Assembly (NCBI GenBank): GCA_002803225.1
Contig: NXFV01001158.1
Span: 1-64,000, forward strand
DNA from: Gamarada debralockiae
Taxonomy: Eukaryota; Ascomycota; Leotiomycetes; Helotiales; Hyphodiscaceae
Direction: 5' to 3'
DNA: 64,000 nt
Positions 59,667 through 64,000 of the stretch are shown in pieces (position 1 is the stretch's first letter; each line of letters starts with the position of its first letter). The notes below the pieces were generated by a model. The model did not search any database. It saw only the letters and a list, made by a program, of their open reading frames with translations, and had not been told where the DNA came from. A program made the position numbers and the translations under genes.

Positions 59667-60579
59667 ATGGAGCAAACAAAAGCCCTCAACGCTCTGGAAG
59701 TAAGTTCCTTACATCATGGCGGCTTTAATTCTTAGTAACCAACGTCTACAGCCTTTCCTCGCACTCACCAAATCCGCCTCCTCCCCCCGCGCCGCCGCCG
59801 ACCTCATCGTCCGCGCAACCTCAGCACCCAACACCTTCATCTTCTCCGAACTCCTCTCCACGCCACAAATCCTCGCCCTCTCCGAAAGTGCCGAATATGC
59901 GTCTCACCTCTCCCTCCTCAAGATATTCAGCTACGGCACCTACACCGACTACACATCCACCCCTGGTCTCCCTCCCTTGAACGAAGCACAAACGCTCAAG
60001 CTGCGCCAACTTTCTTTCCTCACTTTAGCCAAGAACCCCCCTGATCTGAGCTATGCGAATCTCTTGAAAGCTCTGGGTCTAGAGACTGCGAGGGAGTTGG
60101 AGGATTTGGTGATTTCAGCTATTTATGCGGGCTTGGTATCCGGCACGCTCGATCCGTATAATAAGACCGTCCTCGTATCATCCGTCTCTCCCCTCCGCGA
60201 TCTCCCACCAAACTCTATCCCTTCCATGCTCTCCACCCTGCACGCCTGGTCATCCCGCTGCACCACCACACTCGCAGATCTCGAACGCCAAATCGCATCT
60301 GTAAAATCCGAGGCTGCGAAGAGACATAAAGAGGAGCAGGAATGGACTACGCATGTTGAGAAGTTGATGGAGGGCAAGGCGAGCGATAATGTCAAGAATG
60401 AGGAAGGCGGTGGTGGTAGATGGGGATTGGGGAAGAGAGTGGGTGGTAGTAAGAGAAGTAATGGGGGTTTGATGGGTGATGGGTATGAGGATGATGATAT
60501 GGATGTTGATGATGAGGATCTGGAGGATGAGAAGAGGGGTAAGAAGAGAGGATTTGGGGCTTTGAGCTTTGGTAAATGA
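59667..60579 (+). CDS. COP9 signalosome subunit 7 (PCI domain)
   Basis: CSN7/CsnG-type subunit of the COP9 signalosome, which removes NEDD8 from cullins. Two exons, 59667-59699 and 59752-60579, 286 aa. Exon 1 encodes MEQTKALNALE and joins in frame to PFLALTKSA, matching the family start. The helical repeat and PCI winged helix fill residues 10-165 (LKLRQLSFLTLAKN, LLKALGLETARELEDLVI, AIYAGLVSGTLD). A coiled coil follows (LADLERQIASVKSEAAKRHKEE), then a Gly-rich and strongly acidic tail (GYEDDDMDVDDEDLEDEK) ending GFGALSFGK. The tail is longer and more acidic than in animal CSN7. Confidence 0.88.
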
Positions 60580-61157
60580 GTGGATGTTGGCATGGGCATG
60601 GGCATGGGCATGGTTTTCAGATGGAGCAATGTGAAAAGATCATAGGGATGCATCTACTGGGCGTTCAGAGGTCATGGATGGCTTCACGATGGCATAGGGA
60701 GAGCGTACCGCATTAATTGCAATACAAGAAGACTCCAGTCGCTGAGATACAATGAGGCTTTCTCACTTCCAAAGACTCACTCTAAATGCAAAACAATCTT
60801 CTCCAATTCCGAATCGCTGGTCGCAATTGAATGATTGATAGACACATTTTCCAGAGCCATGCTAGTGGTTGTAAATCGTTTACAGTCTGAGCGTTTTAGG
60901 ATCTTATGTTCCAATTAGTCCTATAGCAAAGCAAGGGTATTTCATTAACTACAAGATATTCTCTCTCTCAAGAATCAAAGAAAAGTTCATGAAGCATCAA
61001 GGCCCAAATTGGAGTCCAAATCATTTCCACACAAAACGCCATTATGATGTCTCCCTTTCCTCCAGAGCCATAAATGTACACATGATCCGAATGATTTACC
61101 ATTAACACCAGCCCCAAACCCAGCCCCAGAGTGCTCTTTTAGTAGGCCGTCATATTC
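60580..61157. other. Convergent 3' region, CSN7 / RAX1-like
   Basis: About 580 bp of AT-rich sequence. It starts with a short hexanucleotide repeat (listed separately) and holds both 3' UTRs. Confidence 0.45.
60589..60613 (+). repeat. Hexanucleotide microsatellite in CSN7 3' UTR
   Basis: Four head-to-tail copies of a CATGGG-type unit, starting ten bases after the CSN7 stop codon. Copy number may vary between strains. Confidence 0.8.
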
Positions 61158-62351
61158 TTACAATCTCTTTCCAGGTACAAAGACAAAGAGAATTACCAGT
61201 GCTGCATCGACCAAGACCGTGACCCCCAGGACCGTCAGAGCACGCTTGTTGAGCAGCTTGCGGACATATGGCTCTCGAATGCGTGAGAAGCTCATGAACG
61301 TGTACTCACTGAAGCCGGCGAGAGCTAGGATGGGGTCGAGTGCATATTGGTGGGAACAAAGGGTGTAGACACCAATTGTGAATGGGAGGATAAGCTGCAG
61401 TGATGAATATTAGCAACTATTCAATCCCAGTCTTCGATTAGGAATACATACCCAAACGCGGATGTGGCGAGGATAGTCGAGGAAGATGAGAATAAAAGCA
61501 ACCCAGAAAGCTGCAAACAGGGAGAGCAAGCCAAGGACCAATCTCATCATCATGGAAGGTGGGACAAGATTTCCGAGAGCCTTCATGCGTAGGAATCCAG
61601 GGAAAGCATCACGCTCCATAGCTTGGAAGACATAGTCCTTTGCGGCATCGAAAACTTCAGGGTCGTCTCGGCCGCGTTCCTCAATAGAGACAGTAATTTC
61701 GTGGGTGATGGCGTGGGGAAGGATGATTTCGCGTTCGGCGCCAGGGAGGAGGAAGGTGTAGAGGATCTTCTCCGCAGAAGCTCTGATATCGGCTCTGGCA
61801 ACAGTGTGTGCTGGAGAGTTTGAGTCGGAGGTCAATTCGAGAGGGCTGCTCATGAAGCTTGGGCGAGGCGCTCGTTCATTCGATTGGGTTTGGCGCATGT
61901 TTGAATGGTGAGAACCGACACTGCCAGAGGGAGAGTGACCGGTATTTCCACCATTGGCTGCCTCTTCACGAAGAAACGCAGACATCTGTGCATCTTGGCT
62001 CTTCTCCTTCTCCGAATTGAACATGGACGGTCCAGCTGGTGGATGATTCATATCGCCCAATCCCTCCGGAATCGCTGAAGACCGCTTGGAGCCTGACTTT
62101 TCACCCTCGGGAGTTCCAATCATCACTGATCGTCGAAGTTCGCGAACATAATGGCGGCATAGAGACATGTGTTGAGCAACATCGAGCCAAAAGTCCAAAT
62201 AGTCGACTGATCTCTGCTGGTCGCGCATGTAGATGTAGAAGGAGAACAAATCGACGGGTGAGAGCGTTCTCCTGCTCAAGACCTCAAAGAGCGTAGGTAG
62301 CCTGTTCCGATTCATGTCGGGCTGAGGAGAAGGACTTGCGTTGGCGGCCAT
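61158..62351 (-). CDS. RGS-domain membrane protein, Rax1-like
   Basis: Protein of 378 aa of the fungal Rax1 type: an RGS-like domain followed by transmembrane helices. In yeast Rax1 marks bud sites; in filamentous fungi related proteins affect polarity and stress. Minus-strand exons are 61452-62351 and 61158-61394 (57-nt intron). The RGS-like domain is split: helices before (LSPVDLFSFYIYMRDQQRSV, DYLDFWLDVAQHM) and after (RASAEKILYTFLLPGAERE, FDAAKDYVFQAMERDAFPGF) a 110-residue Ser/Pro-rich insert. Three membrane segments close the protein, two in exon 1's end and exon 2's start (LVLGLLSLFAAFWVAFILIF, LILPFTIGVYTLC), one near the C-terminus (VLGVTVLVDAALVILFVFV). Confidence 0.88.
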
Positions 62352-62774
62352 TTTGACGATTGTAGGGAGAGCGGTTTTGAATCATTCACGTCGTGTGAGA
62401 GATTGTATTCGGAGGTTGATTCGCTGTCCTCAGTGCCCAGCTCTGAGGCCTAAGTGAATCGCTCAGTGCGATTTGAGTGATTGGGTTTCAAGATGTCGTT
62501 GCCAATTCTCGGCTTCATTTCGACTTTCAGAGCCAGGCGACTAGCTTGTGGCCATGCAATTAAGGCACAAACTGTTCTTTCCTTTTCCAGGTTTGACACT
62601 AATCAAAAAACGGATAGTTTAGCGACCACACAAACAATTCTCAAATTCCATCTTCAAATTTTGGAATCAACGACAAGACATTTCACGACAAGTCGCGACA
62701 CAACTCCAGTATGTCTATTACTCTGCAGCGGGCCAATAATTGAATTTGAATCCATAAATCTGACTCTACTAGAA
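62352..62774. promoter_or_regulatory. Divergent promoter, RAX1-like / eL31
   Basis: These 423 bp separate the two divergent starts. A perfect 6-bp inverted repeat with a 5-base loop (AATCGC...GCGATT, 62457-62473) lies within it. Pyrimidine-rich stretches precede the ribosomal protein start, as is usual for such genes. A 5' UTR intron is possible but not proven. Confidence 0.5.
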
Positions 62775-63291
62775 ATGTCGACTAAGACAAAGAAGCCCGC
62801 CGGCAAGGCCACCCGATCCGCCATCGCTGATGTCGTTGCGCGCGAGTACACAATCCACCTTCACAAGAGAGTACGTCGAATCCAAGAAGCATAGATATTG
62901 GGGAATGGAAGGCTGATCAAATACCTAGCTCCACGGCGTCACATTCAAGAAGCGGGCACCTCGAGCAATCAAGGAGATCAAGGCGTTCGCAACAAAGTCA
63001 ATGGTACGAAACCCTCGAATACGATACCCCGAGAGCACACAAACAGGCAGGAGGATTTGGAGCTGACATTGGACAACTATTTAGGGCACATCTGATGTTC
63101 GTCTCGATCCCCAATTGAACAAGAAGGTCTGGGAGGCTGGTATCAAGGGTGTTCCGTTCAGACTCCGAGTCCGAATCTCGAGAAAGCGTAACGACGAAGA
63201 GGGTGCGAAGGAGAAGTTGTACAGCTACGTTCAGGCGGTGAATGTTAAGAATCCTAAGGGCCTCCAGACAGCTGTTGTTGAGGACGCATAA
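62775..63291 (+). CDS. RPL31: 60S ribosomal protein eL31
   Basis: Large-subunit ribosomal protein eL31 (125 aa), located at the peptide exit tunnel where it helps bind nascent-chain factors. Three exons: 62775-62870, 62929-63003 and 63085-63291, introns of 58 and 81 nt, all phase 0. Family blocks are intact: REYTIHLHKRLHGVTFKKRA spans splice 1, then PRAIKEIKAFATKSMGTSDV spans splice 2, followed by DPQLNKKVWEAGIKGVP, RLRVRISRKRNDEE and LYSYVQAVNVKNPKGLQT. Length and composition are normal. Codon use is strongly biased in conserved parts, as expected of a highly expressed gene. Confidence 0.96.
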
Positions 63292-64000
63292 ATGGTTGAT
63301 CTTCATGGCATGGTTTGGGTTTGGGAGTTGCATTCTCTTTGCTGGCTAGCTTATGAATGAAAAGGTCTACCCTGCATACCGGATTCAACTTGGCTACCAG
63401 TATGTGGTGTAAAGAGTGTTGTGAGGTCCAAATGCTTGGAGCTGGTGCGAATGCGAATTTGTGATGAACGGAAATAACAAGATGGCAGTGGAAAGGGTGC
63501 AGGCCAGACAGTCTTGAGATAATCCGCTTTTGGAATAGCACCATACCACTTTCTCCACCAGCTACGAAATCTGGACACTGGTAATGGTCGTGTTCGTGGG
63601 CTGTTAGTAACAGCGCCAACTCTGCATGTCAGAGCCATGGTCACTATTGTCACGCTGGGACTCTGTTGCCATGAGAAATGGGTATTTCTTCCAAGTCATT
63701 TCCAGTCACTTTTGCCCTCCCTGGATTCTCCTGCCACAAAGAATGCTCTACTCCTTGAACTTTTTCCTAGCCAGCAAGTCTCGTTGGAAACATCATACAT
63801 AAGTGCTCCCCCCCGTTTCTCTTTCCTTCCTTCACGACCGGACAAAGAGAGAAACTATTCAGGGGCTCTTGAACTTTGGTATTAGTGGCTAGGCAGCTGC
63901 TGGTCTCTTAGAGAACTGTGGTATCTCTTGCCCTTCCCCTTCGGCTAATCTCGATTGTGGCTGCCTAAACTAACGCAACGTCTTCAAGATCCACAGGATT
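63292..64000. other. Right flank, no gene seen
   Basis: About 700 bp after eL31. The minus-strand ORFs overlap the eL31 3' UTR and show no domain. The promoter or start of a gene beyond the window could lie here but is not visible. Confidence 0.45.

Overview
The window is nuclear DNA from a filamentous ascomycete (Pezizomycotina). The evidence is protein-coding genes split by short GT-AG introns (mostly 45-160 nt) with ctaac/ctgac-like branch sites, about 50% GC, and a typical filamentous-fungal gene set: HET-domain relic, Zn2Cys6 regulator, class I myosin with an acidic tail, CE5 esterase relic, DUF7029/DUF7223 secreted protein, Scm3 with extra DNA-binding domains. A leotiomycete is my guess from overall feel only. 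No rRNA, tRNA, CRISPR array, intact transposon or secondary-metabolite cluster was seen.

Layout. 1-8 kb is gene-poor: a secreted beta-lactamase-like serine hydrolase (1.4-3.4 kb), about 2.8 kb without a gene, then an orphan multi-exon gene (6.3-6.9 kb) whose introns resemble one another. 8-17 kb is housekeeping and metabolism: a NDUFAF7-type mitochondrial methyltransferase divergent from a cysteine-synthase-like protein, TFIIS, an SDR, a GFA-family protein and a DUF1295 membrane protein. 17.4-29.2 kb holds a candidate 48-residue membrane micro-protein, a Ser/Ala-rich secreted protein, RNase P subunit Rpp1 divergent from CK2 alpha, and ATG6 divergent from the CENP-A chaperone SCM3. 29.8-33.5 kb holds a Zn2Cys6 regulator divergent from an eight-exon SDR. 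34.9-46.7 kb holds myosin I, mS38/Cox24, a DUF4267 protein, a SprT-like protein and an F-box protein. 46.9-54 kb is the most accessory stretch: a degraded HET gene, a DUF7029/DUF7223 secreted protein and a broken cutinase/acetylxylan-esterase gene. 54.8-63.3 kb returns to core genes: a copper P-type ATPase, COP9 subunit 7, a Rax1-like RGS membrane protein and ribosomal protein eL31.

There are no operons. Many neighbours are head-to-head pairs sharing a short promoter (NDUFAF7/cysteine synthase, RPP1/CK2, ATG6/SCM3, RAX1/eL31, Zn2Cys6/SDR). Exon boundaries were placed by hand from splice motifs and frame continuity; each spliced model given without a caveat totals a whole number of codons. The points most worth a second look are the Glu at the TEDS position of myosin I, the self-similar introns of the orphan gene, the unresolved frame change in SCM3, the hidden micro-protein gene, and the two pseudogenes.
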